A DNA stretch of 64,000 nucleotides, taken from IMG/VR virus record IMGVR_UViG_3300006737_000017, positions 1 to 64,000 of that record; one strand, 5' to 3'. This document shows, piece after piece, positions 1 through 8,349 of the stretch; the stretch's first letter is position 1; every line of letters starts with the position of its first letter. Made by a program: the position numbers and the translations under genes. Below the pieces are notes generated by a model. It saw nothing but the letters and a program-made list of their open reading frames with translations. It searched no databases and was not told where the DNA came from. The DNA comes from a virus.

Positions 1-2775
1 GAACAATGTTATTTAATGCCAGGTATCACTTGTTTTTTAGAATGGGGATGGTCTGGAACGACACCAATAGGAGAAGACCTTTATAAAGGTTTTAGAGGGC
101 CAGGAGGTTCTAAACAATTAGAAGAAAGAATTATAAAGAAAAAATTAGGTTTACCAATGGAAGGAAGCCTAATGGAATCTGCAGTTTCTTATCAATCTGA
201 TACAGAAATATTAGATTTGTTACCTGGTCAATATGATGCAATGTTAGGAGTAATAACTAAATTTAATTGGTCATTAGATAGCGATGGAAGTTATTCTATT
301 AATATGTCAATGATTTCTCCAAACTCTTTGGTAATGGGTATAGGTTTAGAAACACATTTATTAGGAGCAACAAAAAATACAGGCTTTAGATTATCAAAAG
401 GTAAATATATAACGAAATCTAAATCTATAAAAATAGACGGTTCATATGTATCAGTACCAATATCTACAAGAACAAGTATATCAGATGCTGAATTTTTATG
501 CAGATCTATGGTAAAGCTTTTAATGAATGATGGAAAAACTATAGAAAGAACAGAAGTAGAAACAAGCGCAGCAGTTGCTGAAGCATCAAAAGGTTTACAA
601 GGAAAAATTAATGCTGCTAAGGCAAGAATTAAAAAACGAGAAGAAAGATATGATGAGCTAATTGAAGCATGGGAAAAATCTTCTGCCCAAAGAGAAAAAT
701 ATGCAAAACTTTCCGATCCCCAAGGATATGGCGATACATCAGCACAATATCCTTTACAAGCGGGTTTTTGGTCTGGATGGGGAACACCAATCTTTTCTCA
801 AACCGGAATACAAACTGGTCCTTGGGTTGATTCTGATAAAGGAGTTTGGGGAGGCCCAGGAACCAAAGCCGATTTCCATTCACTTGATGCAATGGGTGGC
901 TCAACTAAATATATGTTTGTTGGTAAAATATATGCTTATTATAAGGAAGAGTCCAGTGCAAAAATGGATGCTTATTCTGACCACGAGGACAAAATGGAAT
1001 GGATGGACGAGGAAGACAATGCAAAGATAAAAGTTTGGGAACAACAACAGAAAGATTTGGGTGTAGAAGTAGAAGCAGATAAAGAAGCTAAAACAAAGGG
1101 TGATGGAAAAGCTTATACCATAAAAGGAACAGGTGATAGTAAATATATATACTTTGCCGATGATCCTACATTGATTTTCAAAACCATGATTGACAATATG
1201 GTTTATTTTGAAATAAAAGGTAAAACTCTTTGGAAAACTAGAACTACTTATGGCTGGCATCAAGATCCAACAAAAACTTATTCAAGAAACGGTATTCCAG
1301 TAAAATACTGGTGGCAAGAAGGAACAAGCAAATTAGATACTGGAGCATTATTAGCATTAAGAGGGTGGAAAAGACAATCTTCTGGTAATGAATACGAAAA
1401 AGCAAATTATGTTACTTGGAGATGGATAGAAGATTATCTATTACAACAAACTGCACCTAAAAATAAAGCTGGTGATCCTATTATTTCATTAAATTCAACT
1501 CACGTTGGAGCCGATGGATCAGACGAGTCATTAGAATTATATTACCCAAACCAATGCGTAAATCATCCGCTTATTCAATCAATGGATTATGGAGTTTGTG
1601 TATTATTAGACAAGCAATCCAAAGATGCAGTATTAGCGATGAAAAACATGTTACCAGAAGAAGCCGGTGCAATTATTGAAGAAGGAGTAACAAATCTAAA
1701 TAAAAAAATCGGGGATAGATTTTGCCCACCATTAACTGGGTATAGTACTTTTGGAAATGCTTCATCCGGTAACATAAGAGACATTTTAGTTAACATAGAT
1801 CATGTTATGAAGACATTAACTGCTCAAAGAACATTTGAAAGTTTCGTTACTACTTTGCTAAGTGATATAAATGATGCATGCGGTAAACCTTGGGATTTCT
1901 CTTTACAAGCAAATGAAGGAGATTCCCATGTCTTACAAGTTATAGATAAAAATTGCACTCCTTTATCAAAGCCAGCTGAAACTTTGGAAATAAATCCTAT
2001 AGAAGCTGGTAAACATGACGTAATAGAACCGGGACCACAAAAAACTATAGATTATAATGAAGAAGCACCAGATAATATAACAGTTTTCAGACCTTCTAGG
2101 CACTATCCTTTCAAGGGAAGAGGTTTTGGGAATATACTAAGATCAGTTAGCTTGAATTCTAAATTACCAAAATCTGTGCAATCTATGGCTTTCATTGCAA
2201 ATAAATCTCAAACAAAAAATACTCAAACAAAAGATACTGCAGATTTTAATATATATGGTTCAAAAGTAGTAGACTTATTTTATAAAGATGGAGTAGCTCA
2301 TCATCAAAAATCTATTGCCCAAAAACAAATAGAATTTGAGACAAAGAAGGCAAGTATATATAGAGACTGGGGTTATACTTATAATAAACTTTTTAAGGAA
2401 GATCAAACACCACTAGCTAATTCTTTAAGTGCAAGACAAATTCAAAAACAATTAGTAAGTGCAGTAGTTTATGGGTCACCAGAACAAGCACCAAAACCTA
2501 CTCCAATGCCAAGATTGTTACCATTAGAATTAAAATTCAAGTTAGATGGTATTAGTGGAATTTATCAAGGTAATAGTTGTAGATTTTTAACTGTATCTGA
2601 GGGAGGAATATTACCGGACAGATATAAGAACGAAGTTTTATTTCAAATAACAAAAGTTCAACATTCTATAAGCGATGCAGGCTGGGAAACTAATGTAGAA
2701 ACAATGATGAGAATGATTCCACAAGAAGACAAAGAAAAACTAGCAGGAGGAGAAGTAGATGATGAACAATCATAG
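1..2775 (+). CDS. Large phage structural protein, probably baseplate/tail (5' end outside window)
   Basis: The frame is open from the first base (codons EQCYL precede the first ATG at 16), so the true start lies left of the window and at least 924 residues are visible. A Lys/Glu-rich, probably coiled-coil stretch lies around residues 185-235. The last ~70 residues (FQITKVQHSISDAGWET) look like the C-terminal beta domain of phage baseplate-hub or late-control-type proteins, which often end in an I-x-x-x-G-W-x-T stretch. No enzyme motif was seen. The TAG stop overlaps the AGGAG ribosome site of the next gene 9 nt downstream, so the two are co-translated. Structural role is inferred from size and the C-terminal pattern only. 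Confidence 0.5.
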   Translation, partial: EQCYLMPGITCFLEWGWSGTTPIGEDLYKGFRGPGGSKQLEERIIKKKLGLPMEGSLMESAVSYQSDTEILDLLPGQYDAMLGVITKFNWSLDSDGSYSINMSMISPNSLVMGIGLETHLLGATKNTGFRLSKGKYITKSKSIKIDGSYVSVPISTRTSISDAEFLCRSMVKLLMNDGKTIERTEVETSAAVAEASKGLQGKINAAKARIKKREERYDELIEAWEKSSAQREKYAKLSDPQGYGDTSAQYPLQAGFWSGWGTPIFSQTGIQTGPWVDSDKGVWGGPGTKADFHSLDAMGGSTKYMFVGKIYAYYKEESSAKMDAYSDHEDKMEWMDEEDNAKIKVWEQQQKDLGVEVEADKEAKTKGDGKAYTIKGTGDSKYIYFADDPTLIFKTMIDNMVYFEIKGKTLWKTRTTYGWHQDPTKTYSRNGIPVKYWWQEGTSKLDTGALLALRGWKRQSSGNEYEKANYVTWRWIEDYLLQQTAPKNKAGDPIISLNSTHVGADGSDESLELYYPNQCVNHPLIQSMDYGVCVLLDKQSKDAVLAMKNMLPEEAGAIIEEGVTNLNKKIGDRFCPPLTGYSTFGNASSGNIRDILVNIDHVMKTLTAQRTFESFVTTLLSDINDACGKPWDFSLQANEGDSHVLQVIDKNCTPLSKPAETLEINPIEAGKHDVIEPGPQKTIDYNEEAPDNITVFRPSRHYPFKGRGFGNILRSVSLNSKLPKSVQSMAFIANKSQTKNTQTKDTADFNIYGSKVVDLFYKDGVAHHQKSIAQKQIEFETKKASIYRDWGYTYNKLFKEDQTPLANSLSARQIQKQLVSAVVYGSPEQAPKPTPMPRLLPLELKFKLDGISGIYQGNSCRFLTVSEGGILPDRYKNEVLFQITKVQHSISDAGWETNVETMMRMIPQEDKEKLAGGEVDDEQS

Positions 2776-2784
2776 GAGAAAAAT

Positions 2785-3237
2785 ATGAGCACTGATAAAA
2801 CATTAGTAGAGATGATAAAAGAAAACCTTGAGAGAGAACAAAGAGCATACGATACTATTTCAGAATACGGTCTAATTACTGGTGAATCGGAAAGTGTTGT
2901 AAAATCTTTAGGTATTCCTGCTATAATACCTTCTCCAACGGAAAAGGAATATGAAAAAGGGTTTATGAAAAGATCTTTTGTTGCAAGATATGATGCTAAA
3001 ACCGCTACAGAAGTATCAGAAGACTTTTATAACAATGAAGCTTCTAAACTACCAGAAGGTATTTATAAAGCTGTATCTATGAAATGGTACTTAAATAATA
3101 ATAAATTACCACAACTTGCTGGTATGAAAAATACTGTAAATGCTCTAAATGTAAATGCTTATTTAACTAATAAAGCTTCAAAGGAAATGCCACAATTAAA
3201 AGATACTATAGAAATATTTGATCAATTCTTTCGATAA
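2785..3237 (+). CDS. Conserved phage protein of unknown function (150 aa)
   Basis: Soluble protein beginning MSTDKTLVEMIKENL, with no transmembrane segment, Cys cluster or nucleotide-binding motif. It follows the large structural gene by 9 nt with a good AGGAG ribosome site, so it is probably a virion or assembly protein from the same transcript. Its last codons (Phe-Phe-Arg-stop, TTCTTTCGATAA) are part of promoter P1 for the next gene, so the 3' end of the coding region doubles as a promoter. I do not recognise the family. Confidence 0.6.
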   Translation: MSTDKTLVEMIKENLEREQRAYDTISEYGLITGESESVVKSLGIPAIIPSPTEKEYEKGFMKRSFVARYDAKTATEVSEDFYNNEASKLPEGIYKAVSMKWYLNNNKLPQLAGMKNTVNALNVNAYLTNKASKEMPQLKDTIEIFDQFFR

Positions 3238-3260
3238 GTCAAAAAAATTTATTATATTGT
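3229..3260 (+). promoter_or_regulatory. Promoter P1 (TTTC variant), predicted leaderless
   Basis: TTTC at 3229-3232, GATAAGTC directly after it, exactly 20 nt to TATATTGT at 3253-3260. This is a variant of the Bacteroidota -33 TTTG / -7 TAnnTTTG promoter repeated 14 times in the window. The ATG at 3265 lies 4 nt beyond the -7 box, so the transcript should start at or next to the AUG. Confidence 0.7.
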
Positions 3261-3264
3261 AAAT

Positions 3265-4293
3265 ATGAATATTAAAAAGGTTATATCAGAAGCAGAGAGA
3301 AAGCTGCGGGTTCAAACGTATATAAGTAATGGTAAAGCAATAGATTTAGATTTATTGAAACCTGAAGCTTATAAGTTTTTTAATAGATTATACTGGAATA
3401 GACCCGATATATTTGAAATCATTCCACAAGTAAAACATTTGGAATATTACGATAGCTTAAGAGCTTTCTTAGAAACTTTCGATATATCCGATTATGATTC
3501 ACAAGTAGCAAAAACTTACGAAAATCTGATTTTACCTTTATTTGAATCTATACAACAAAATGGTCTTTATACAGAAAATGGAATGGAATATTCCAAGTAT
3601 AACTTATTTACTACAACTGGTAGACCTTCCAATTCTAATAGAGGTATAAATTATGCTGCATTAAATAAAGCAGATGGTTCAAGAGAAAGGTTTACAAGCA
3701 GATTCTCTAATGGTAATTTATTAGAAATGGACTTTGATGCATATCACATTAGACTTATTGCAAGTTTAATAAAATACAATTTACCTGAAACTTCAGTTCA
3801 TGAATATTTTGCAAAACAATTTTATGGAGTACAAACTGTAACTAAGGAAGAATATAAACAATCAAAAGCTATGTCTTTCCAAGTATTATATGGAGGTGTA
3901 CCAAAAGAGTTAAAAGGTATAGAATATTTTGATAAAGTAAAAGCTTACATTTCTAATCTTTGGGATATTTATATTAACAAGGGTTATATTCAAACTCCAG
4001 TATTTAATAGAAGGTTATATAAAAATAATTTAGTAGAGATGAATCCTCAAAAATTATTTAACTATTTAATCCAAGCATATGAAACCGAAAGGAATATAAA
4101 AGTGATGATAGATATTCAATCTTTATTAAAAGATAAATCTTCAAAATTAATTTTATATACATACGATGCTTTTCTATTTGATATAGAAGATTCTGAACTT
4201 TACCTAAAAGATGAAATACAAAAACTAACAGGTTTTCCTGTTAAAATGCATATAGGCAATAACTATAATGATATGAAACTTTTAACTAGATAA
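3265..4293 (+). CDS. Miniature DNA polymerase family A (Pol I-like) catalytic-core protein
   Basis: 342 aa, with Pol I landmarks in the right order: TGRPS at 118-122 (Pol I R668 region), motif A MDFDAYHIR with Asp156, motif B KAMSFQVLYG with Lys201, Phe205, Tyr209 and Gly210, N266-x3-Q270 (Pol I N845/Q849), and motif C YTYDAF with Asp301. Both catalytic aspartates are kept. The steric-gate Glu (E710) is His161, and the motif C His-Asp-Glu is Tyr-Asp-Ala. There is no room for 5' nuclease or proofreading domains, so this is far shorter than Pol I (928 aa) or T7 gp5 (704 aa). The replicase is presumably the family B enzyme at 17294. It begins MNIKKVISEA, which fits the N-terminal tag shared by other proteins here, so it may be packaged. 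Its ATG follows P1 with no leader. Confidence 0.72.
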   Translation: MNIKKVISEAERKLRVQTYISNGKAIDLDLLKPEAYKFFNRLYWNRPDIFEIIPQVKHLEYYDSLRAFLETFDISDYDSQVAKTYENLILPLFESIQQNGLYTENGMEYSKYNLFTTTGRPSNSNRGINYAALNKADGSRERFTSRFSNGNLLEMDFDAYHIRLIASLIKYNLPETSVHEYFAKQFYGVQTVTKEEYKQSKAMSFQVLYGGVPKELKGIEYFDKVKAYISNLWDIYINKGYIQTPVFNRRLYKNNLVEMNPQKLFNYLIQAYETERNIKVMIDIQSLLKDKSSKLILYTYDAFLFDIEDSELYLKDEIQKLTGFPVKMHIGNNYNDMKLLTR

Positions 4294-4295
4294 GA

Positions 4296-4307
4296 TGATA
4301 TTTATAA
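4296..4307 (+). promoter_or_regulatory. Candidate second-class (late?) promoter element TGATATTTATAA
   Basis: TGATATTTATAA follows the stop of the Pol A-like gene, 22 nt before the next ATG. The same core occurs before 41111, 49902 and 61086. It lacks the TTTG box. TATTTATA is the reverse complement of the T4 late-promoter octamer TATAAATA, but the orientation is unproven. Confidence 0.35.
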
Positions 4308-4329
4308 TCAAAGATAATGGAGTAATTAT

Positions 4330-5475
4330 ATGAACATAAATTCTTTAGTAAGTGAATGGGCTTGGCGAGTAAACGATGGAATGCCAGACCCTAATAACCG
4401 AAATCATATAGAGATGCTAGAAGAAGTATTAGTTGCTCATAAATACGATAGAGAATTTATAGATCAATTTATCCATCAAATTGCACCTCTTAATGAAGCT
4501 GCAATAAAAAACTCAGAAGTAACAAAAGCTATCAAAGCTGCTAAAAAGAATCCTGCTTTTAATAAATTCTTAAAAAACTTGCCAGGTGGTGATCCTGCAA
4601 GACAGATGAAAAATTATTTAGAGAAATTGGATAAAAAGAAAGCAGAGGAATTTGCACAGATATTATATTCATCTTCAACTCCTCCAAGAACTATAGGTGG
4701 TGGAGTACAAAAAGAAATATTTAATTTAGATGCAAAGGGAATTGGTAAAGGTGAACTTTGGTTAGCAGTTATGACTAAGAATTCAGAGATACAAGGTGGA
4801 GGAGTTTCATTTGATCTAAAAGCTGATAAGAAGTATGAAGTAAAGACTTACATTGGAGCTGGTCAAAATAAGGCTGTAATAAGATTAGGTACTGAAGGAG
4901 CTTTAGGTTCTACAATTTTTTGGCAAGATATATTAGACACATTAAAATTACTAGAAAAATTAAATAAAGCAGTATCTTTGAAAGACTATTTTGATGCAGA
5001 TTTTGTTTCTAAAATAGATTATATGATAGGTAGAAAAGGTATGACGTTAAAAGGCGAATTTAACGGTAAAGATATGAGAACCTACAATGAATTTTATAAA
5101 TTAGCAAAGAGTAAAACTAAATCTGCCGAAGAAGGATATAATAGAATAGATTTAAGAGGTCCTAATACTAGACCTCAATCTTTTTCAATAAAGCCTATAC
5201 CTTCTAATGTATCTGGTAACTCATTAAAAGTTGAACTTATAAAAGGCACTACTAAAGATTCAGTATTATCAAATGTAATAACAGAACTTAGAAGGTTAAA
5301 ATATGTAAGACAGCCTTCTGCATTAGATGCTGATGTACAAAAATCAGTAGATAATGCAATAGCAAGTGGGCCAGCAGATGCATTTATTGTTTTCAGACCG
5401 GGTAGAGTATACGTTGGTAATAAATTTAAGTTTGGTGTAATATCTCAAGGCGGTATAAAGATAATCGAAAGGTAA
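4330..5475 (+). CDS. Phage protein with putative PD-(D/E)XK nuclease core
   Basis: 381 aa. The N-terminus (LVSEWAWRVNDGMPDPNN, residues 5-22) is a module I associate with other myophage proteins. Residues 135-175 carry an acid-rich pattern compatible with a restriction-endonuclease fold: GKGE, then SFDL, then YEVK. These would supply the E, D and E-x-K positions of a PD-(D/E)XK site, followed by a basic region. The start MNINSLVSE also fits the tag M-x-I-x-x-(L/V)-V-x-E shared by several proteins here. It is 2 nt from the next gene. Nuclease function is an inference from three short motifs; a structural role cannot be excluded. Confidence 0.45.
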   Translation: MNINSLVSEWAWRVNDGMPDPNNRNHIEMLEEVLVAHKYDREFIDQFIHQIAPLNEAAIKNSEVTKAIKAAKKNPAFNKFLKNLPGGDPARQMKNYLEKLDKKKAEEFAQILYSSSTPPRTIGGGVQKEIFNLDAKGIGKGELWLAVMTKNSEIQGGGVSFDLKADKKYEVKTYIGAGQNKAVIRLGTEGALGSTIFWQDILDTLKLLEKLNKAVSLKDYFDADFVSKIDYMIGRKGMTLKGEFNGKDMRTYNEFYKLAKSKTKSAEEGYNRIDLRGPNTRPQSFSIKPIPSNVSGNSLKVELIKGTTKDSVLSNVITELRRLKYVRQPSALDADVQKSVDNAIASGPADAFIVFRPGRVYVGNKFKFGVISQGGIKIIER

Positions 5476-5477
5476 TT

Positions 5478-5879
5478 ATGAAAACTAATTTATTATGCAC
5501 ATTTACAAATAAGAGAGAGAAAAGAAAAACTCTAGATTTAATTATAGATAAATACGATATACTATATAATAAGATTTTTCTTTTAAGAAACGTAGATAAT
5601 TCAAATGAACTAATGTGCACTTATAATATTTCTATAGATGAAAACTATTCAGAATTAGATAACACTATATTATTACATAGAAAAAAAGCTACTAATTCTT
5701 TATATACAATTAATGCTCTAAATGCTCTTATACAAGTTTTGAATAATGGAGTATTAGATACATCATACCAATTAGACTGGGAAAATTATAGAAATACAAT
5801 GCTTTTAACTAATGAGGAAGGGTTAAAAAGAATAGAAACAGAAGTTGAAGATATAATATATATTAAGATAAAAAGGTGA
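5478..5879 (+). CDS. Conserved phage protein of unknown function (133 aa)
   Basis: Starts 2 nt after the previous stop and ends in TGA just before the ATG of the next gene, so it lies in a tight operon. Composition is mixed alpha/beta with Cys at residue 7 and within MCTYNIS near residue 48. No catalytic motif, membrane segment or signal peptide was seen. I do not recognise it. Confidence 0.6.
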   Translation: MKTNLLCTFTNKREKRKTLDLIIDKYDILYNKIFLLRNVDNSNELMCTYNISIDENYSELDNTILLHRKKATNSLYTINALNALIQVLNNGVLDTSYQLDWENYRNTMLLTNEEGLKRIETEVEDIIYIKIKR

Positions 5880-5884
5880 GAACT

Positions 5885-6448
5885 ATGATCAAATTAAAAA
5901 ATTTATTACACGAAAACAACATTTCAGAAAATTTGAAATATCATATTAGAAATCAAATCTCTTTGAATGAATCAGTTTTTAGATATGGTTCTAAAGCGCA
6001 TTTTGATTTAATTAATGAAGCAAGAAAATTACATAGCAAGGGTGCTGAGTTTGATTCTTATTCTAAATATATACTAGAAACTGATATGGGGTTGATGGGT
6101 ACATATGAAAACGTAGAAGTACCATTAGATTTCCCTATGTTGACAGAAGCAGAATACCAAGGAAGAAAGGTTGATCTAAATAAACCTAAAAGAGGTGGGT
6201 CTGCAAAATATTATGTTTACATTAAAGATCCTAAATCTGGTAATATTCGTAAAATAGCTTTTGGAGCTAAAGGTGGAGGTGGAAAACTAGCAGTTAAGAT
6301 AAAAGATCCAAAAGCTAGTAAAGCATTTGCAGATAGACACAATTGTGATACAAAGAAAGATAGAACTAAAGCTGGGTATTGGTCTTGCAACCTACCAAGA
6401 TATGCAAAGCAATTAGGTTTAGGTTCAAATATGAATAAATTCTGGTAA
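5885..6448 (+). CDS. Probable virion/internal protein with RHNCD / YWSC module and N-terminal tag
   Basis: The start is placed at ATG 5885 because AGGTGAG stands at the right distance; an in-frame GTG at 5876 would overlap the previous stop. The protein (187 aa) begins MIKLKNLLHE, the tag shared with proteins at 50283, 55009, 55533 and 55979. The C-terminal ~90 residues (YYVYIKDPKSGNIRKIAFG, then RHNCDTKKDRTKAGYWSCNL, then PRYAKQLGL) form a module I recall from many T4-like and marine myophage virion proteins. Two Cys and one His could bind metal. By analogy with T4 internal proteins the tag could target it to the prohead and be removed after LHE; that is inference. Confidence 0.6.
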   Translation: MIKLKNLLHENNISENLKYHIRNQISLNESVFRYGSKAHFDLINEARKLHSKGAEFDSYSKYILETDMGLMGTYENVEVPLDFPMLTEAEYQGRKVDLNKPKRGGSAKYYVYIKDPKSGNIRKIAFGAKGGGGKLAVKIKDPKASKAFADRHNCDTKKDRTKAGYWSCNLPRYAKQLGLGSNMNKFW

Positions 6449-6712
6449 ATGAATCCATATACAGACGAAAAAAATACAGGTTATAAAATAAGAACATTTG
6501 AAAAAGATGTTTTGGAAGAAGATTTGATTTGGCATACTGACGAAAGAACTAGATTAGTAGAAGTTATAGAAAGTAAAGGTTGGCAATTTCAATTCGACGA
6601 TGAATTACCCTTTGGTTTGCAAAAAGGAACTATTATAAATATTCCAAAAGGTAAAATACATAGAATTATTAAAGGTGATAGCAATTTAATAATTAAAATC
6701 AAAGAAATTTGA
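6449..6712 (+). CDS. Small cupin-like phage protein
   Basis: 87 aa, with its ATG directly after the TAA of the previous gene. The C-terminal half (FDDELPFGLQKGTIINIPK, then HRIIKGDSNLIIKIKE) has the short beta-strand and G-x-x-x-x-I-P-x-x-x-x-H pattern of a small cupin. LIWHTDERTR in the N-terminal half matches a family I recall from cyanophages and other T4-like phages. The sugar-type cupin metal site is not complete (one clear His, H77), so an enzymatic role is doubtful. Function unknown. Confidence 0.55.
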   Translation: MNPYTDEKNTGYKIRTFEKDVLEEDLIWHTDERTRLVEVIESKGWQFQFDDELPFGLQKGTIINIPKGKIHRIIKGDSNLIIKIKEI

Positions 6713-6741
6713 TATTTATACTAAAGGTTTTCCTCTTTTTA

Positions 6742-6773
6742 TTTGGATAAGTCGAAAATTTTTCTTATATTTA
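6742..6773 (+). promoter_or_regulatory. Promoter P2 (TTTG-N20-TATATTTA), leadered
   Basis: TTTGGATAAGTCG at 6742-6754 and TATATTTA at 6766-6773, spacer exactly 20 nt. The ATG at 6807 lies 33 nt past the -7 box, behind an A/C-rich leader without a Shine-Dalgarno. TTGATATTTATA at 6709-6720, just upstream, resembles the second promoter class but overlaps the previous stop region. Confidence 0.75.
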
Positions 6774-6806
6774 TATAAATAACAATTAAACACTAAAAAC
6801 TGAAAT

Positions 6807-7151
6807 ATGTCTAAATTATTCTTAACAGTCACCTTGTTCCTTGTTGGACAAACACTAATTTGGTTTCAAACAAACGGTCAATTCTTATGGAGTTGGTTTG
6901 CTAAAAATCCTTTAATCTTATCATTAGTAGGTGGTACTACTATATCCTATGCATTTATATTAGCAACTAAATTTGCTTATGAACACTTTGACGGTCTATT
7001 ATGGCCAGGAAGATTTTTGGGTTTTGCATTGGGTATATCATCTTATGCACTATTAACTTGGTATTTTATGGGAGAGGGTATTAATTTCAAAACGTTAACC
7101 TCATTAATATTATCGATAGGTATAATTTGTGTACAACTTTTTTGGAAATAA
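6807..7151 (+). CDS. Small integral membrane protein, four transmembrane segments
   Basis: 114 aa with about four hydrophobic helices (residues ~3-20, 30-52, 66-86, 95-112) and a short N-terminus. It is the only gene behind P2; P3 follows at once, so it is an independent, probably early-expressed membrane protein. The layout resembles small multidrug-resistance/DMT-type or phage-encoded membrane proteins, but no family residue was recognised. Possible roles such as superinfection exclusion or membrane remodelling are guesses. Confidence 0.6.
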   Translation: MSKLFLTVTLFLVGQTLIWFQTNGQFLWSWFAKNPLILSLVGGTTISYAFILATKFAYEHFDGLLWPGRFLGFALGISSYALLTWYFMGEGINFKTLTSLILSIGIICVQLFWK

Positions 7152-7183
7152 TTTGGATATGTCAAATAAATTTATTATATTAG
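7152..7183 (+). promoter_or_regulatory. Promoter P3, predicted leaderless
   Basis: TTTGGATATGTC begins at 7152; TATATTAG is at 7176-7183; spacer 20 nt. Only TAAT separates the -7 box from the uvsE ATG at 7188, leaving no room for a ribosome binding site. Confidence 0.75.
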
Positions 7184-7187
7184 TAAT

Positions 7188-8114
7188 ATGAAAAACAATC
7201 TACAACTAGGCTATGCATGTATCAATATGGAATTACGTAAGGACCGTATCTTTACTAATCGTCACATGCGTCAAAAAACATTCGAAGCAAAAGGTATTGA
7301 ATATGCTTCAGAATTAAATCTGCTAAACGTCAAAGACCTTATAAAAATTATACAATGGAATATTGACAATGGCATCAAAGTATATCGTATGTCATCAGAT
7401 ATATTTACATGGCACTCTCATTACAATCTAGAAGATTGCCCAGATTTCCCTGAAATAAAACGCCACCTTGAAATTGCTGGTAAACTTGCCAGGGACAATG
7501 GTATTCGTCTTTCAGCACACCCAGGTCAATATACTGTACTTGCATCACCCAACGAAGATATTGTTATTCGGGCTATCGATATACTAGACAAAACAGCTAT
7601 TGTTATGGACCTTATGGGTATGCCAAAAACGCCATTCTGTAAAATCAATATACATATAGGTGGTACCTATGACGACAAAGTTGGCACTATGGCAAGGTTT
7701 TGCAAAAACTTCAAACGTATTATACCATCGGCACAAGCTCGTCTTACTATCGAAAATGACGACAAAGCTTCTATGTATTCGGTATCCGATTTATACGAAG
7801 GTATACACAAAGTAATTGGTATTCCAATAGTATTCGATTATCACCATCACAGATTTTGCACTGGTGGTCTATCTGAATCAGAAGCATTACACTTAGCTTC
7901 TAAAACTTGGCCAGATGGTATACGTCAATGTACACACTACTCTGAATCAATGGCACTTATGGAAGGAGCTGAAGATAAACGTGAAACCGCTCATTCAAAT
8001 TACATTTACAATGAAATTGATACACACGGTCTTTCTATAGATTGCGTAGTGGAAGCAAAGATGAAAGAAAAAGCTGTTCAAAGATATTATGATAAAAATT
8101 TGGTTTTGTCATAA
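7188..8114 (+). CDS. uvsE: UV DNA damage endonuclease UvsE (UVDE)
   Basis: 308 aa TIM-barrel nuclease of the UVDE family. It nicks DNA 5' of UV photoproducts and some abasic sites to start excision repair. Recognised from LGYACINMELR at the N-terminus, TNRHMRQKTF, YRMSSDIFTWHSHY, LSAHPGQYT, NIHIGG, LTIENDD and FDYHHHRFC, which carry the His/Glu/Asp metal ligands. Length is typical. Its ATG follows P3 without a leader. Codon use is unlike the rest of the window: arginine is mostly CGT/CGC across the first ~600 nt, whereas neighbours almost always use AGA, suggesting recent acquisition. The last codons overlap promoter P4 of the histone-like gene. Confidence 0.93.
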   Translation: MKNNLQLGYACINMELRKDRIFTNRHMRQKTFEAKGIEYASELNLLNVKDLIKIIQWNIDNGIKVYRMSSDIFTWHSHYNLEDCPDFPEIKRHLEIAGKLARDNGIRLSAHPGQYTVLASPNEDIVIRAIDILDKTAIVMDLMGMPKTPFCKINIHIGGTYDDKVGTMARFCKNFKRIIPSAQARLTIENDDKASMYSVSDLYEGIHKVIGIPIVFDYHHHRFCTGGLSESEALHLASKTWPDGIRQCTHYSESMALMEGAEDKRETAHSNYIYNEIDTHGLSIDCVVEAKMKEKAVQRYYDKNLVLS

Positions 8115-8130
8115 TTTTTTATTATATTAG
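8099..8130 (+). promoter_or_regulatory. Promoter P4, inside the 3' end of uvsE
   Basis: TTTG at 8099-8102 and TATATTAG at 8123-8130, spacer 20 nt. The block after TTTG is degenerate (GTTTTGTC instead of GATAAGTC) because it also encodes the UvsE C-terminus LVLS-stop. It drives the histone-like gene at 8160, which has its own GAGGA ribosome site. Confidence 0.6.
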
Positions 8131-8159
8131 TATTAACAATTAAAAAAAAGAGGAATAAT

Positions 8160-8333
8160 ATGATTTCAATTGAAAATCTGCAAGAAACTCTAACAACTGT
8201 AACATCAGACGTTGAAAAATTCAACAATGGTAATAAAGCTGCTGGTACAAGAATTAGAAAAGCAATGCAAACATTAAAAGGTCAAGCACAAGACCTACGT
8301 AAAGAAGTGCAAGAAATTAAAAATAACAATTAA
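8160..8333 (+). CDS. Histone H1/Hc1-like DNA-binding protein (57 aa)
   Basis: A short gene with a good ribosome site (AGAGGAATAAT-ATG). The product MISIENLQETLTTVTSDVEK contains NKAAGTRIRKAMQTLK and AQDLRKEVQEIK, the signature of the small histone H1-like (Hc1-type) proteins of Bacteroidota (typically ~55-60 aa, NKAAGTRVRK). It is helical and basic in the centre and should bind DNA non-specifically. It is followed at 16 nt by the SSB gene, so it is made with replication proteins. It may compact phage or host DNA or compete with the host nucleoid protein. Probably host-derived. Confidence 0.78.
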   Translation: MISIENLQETLTTVTSDVEKFNNGNKAAGTRIRKAMQTLKGQAQDLRKEVQEIKNNN

Positions 8334-8349
8334 AAAAGGAGAATTAATT

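Noticed and set aside
901-1263. Minus-strand open frames of 60-128 codons (for example 901-1263, 26150-26536, 47597-47977)
   Set aside because: Each lies wholly inside a recognised plus-strand gene, lacks a ribosome site and gives Ser/Phe/Leu-rich low-information proteins typical of antisense shadows in AT-rich DNA.
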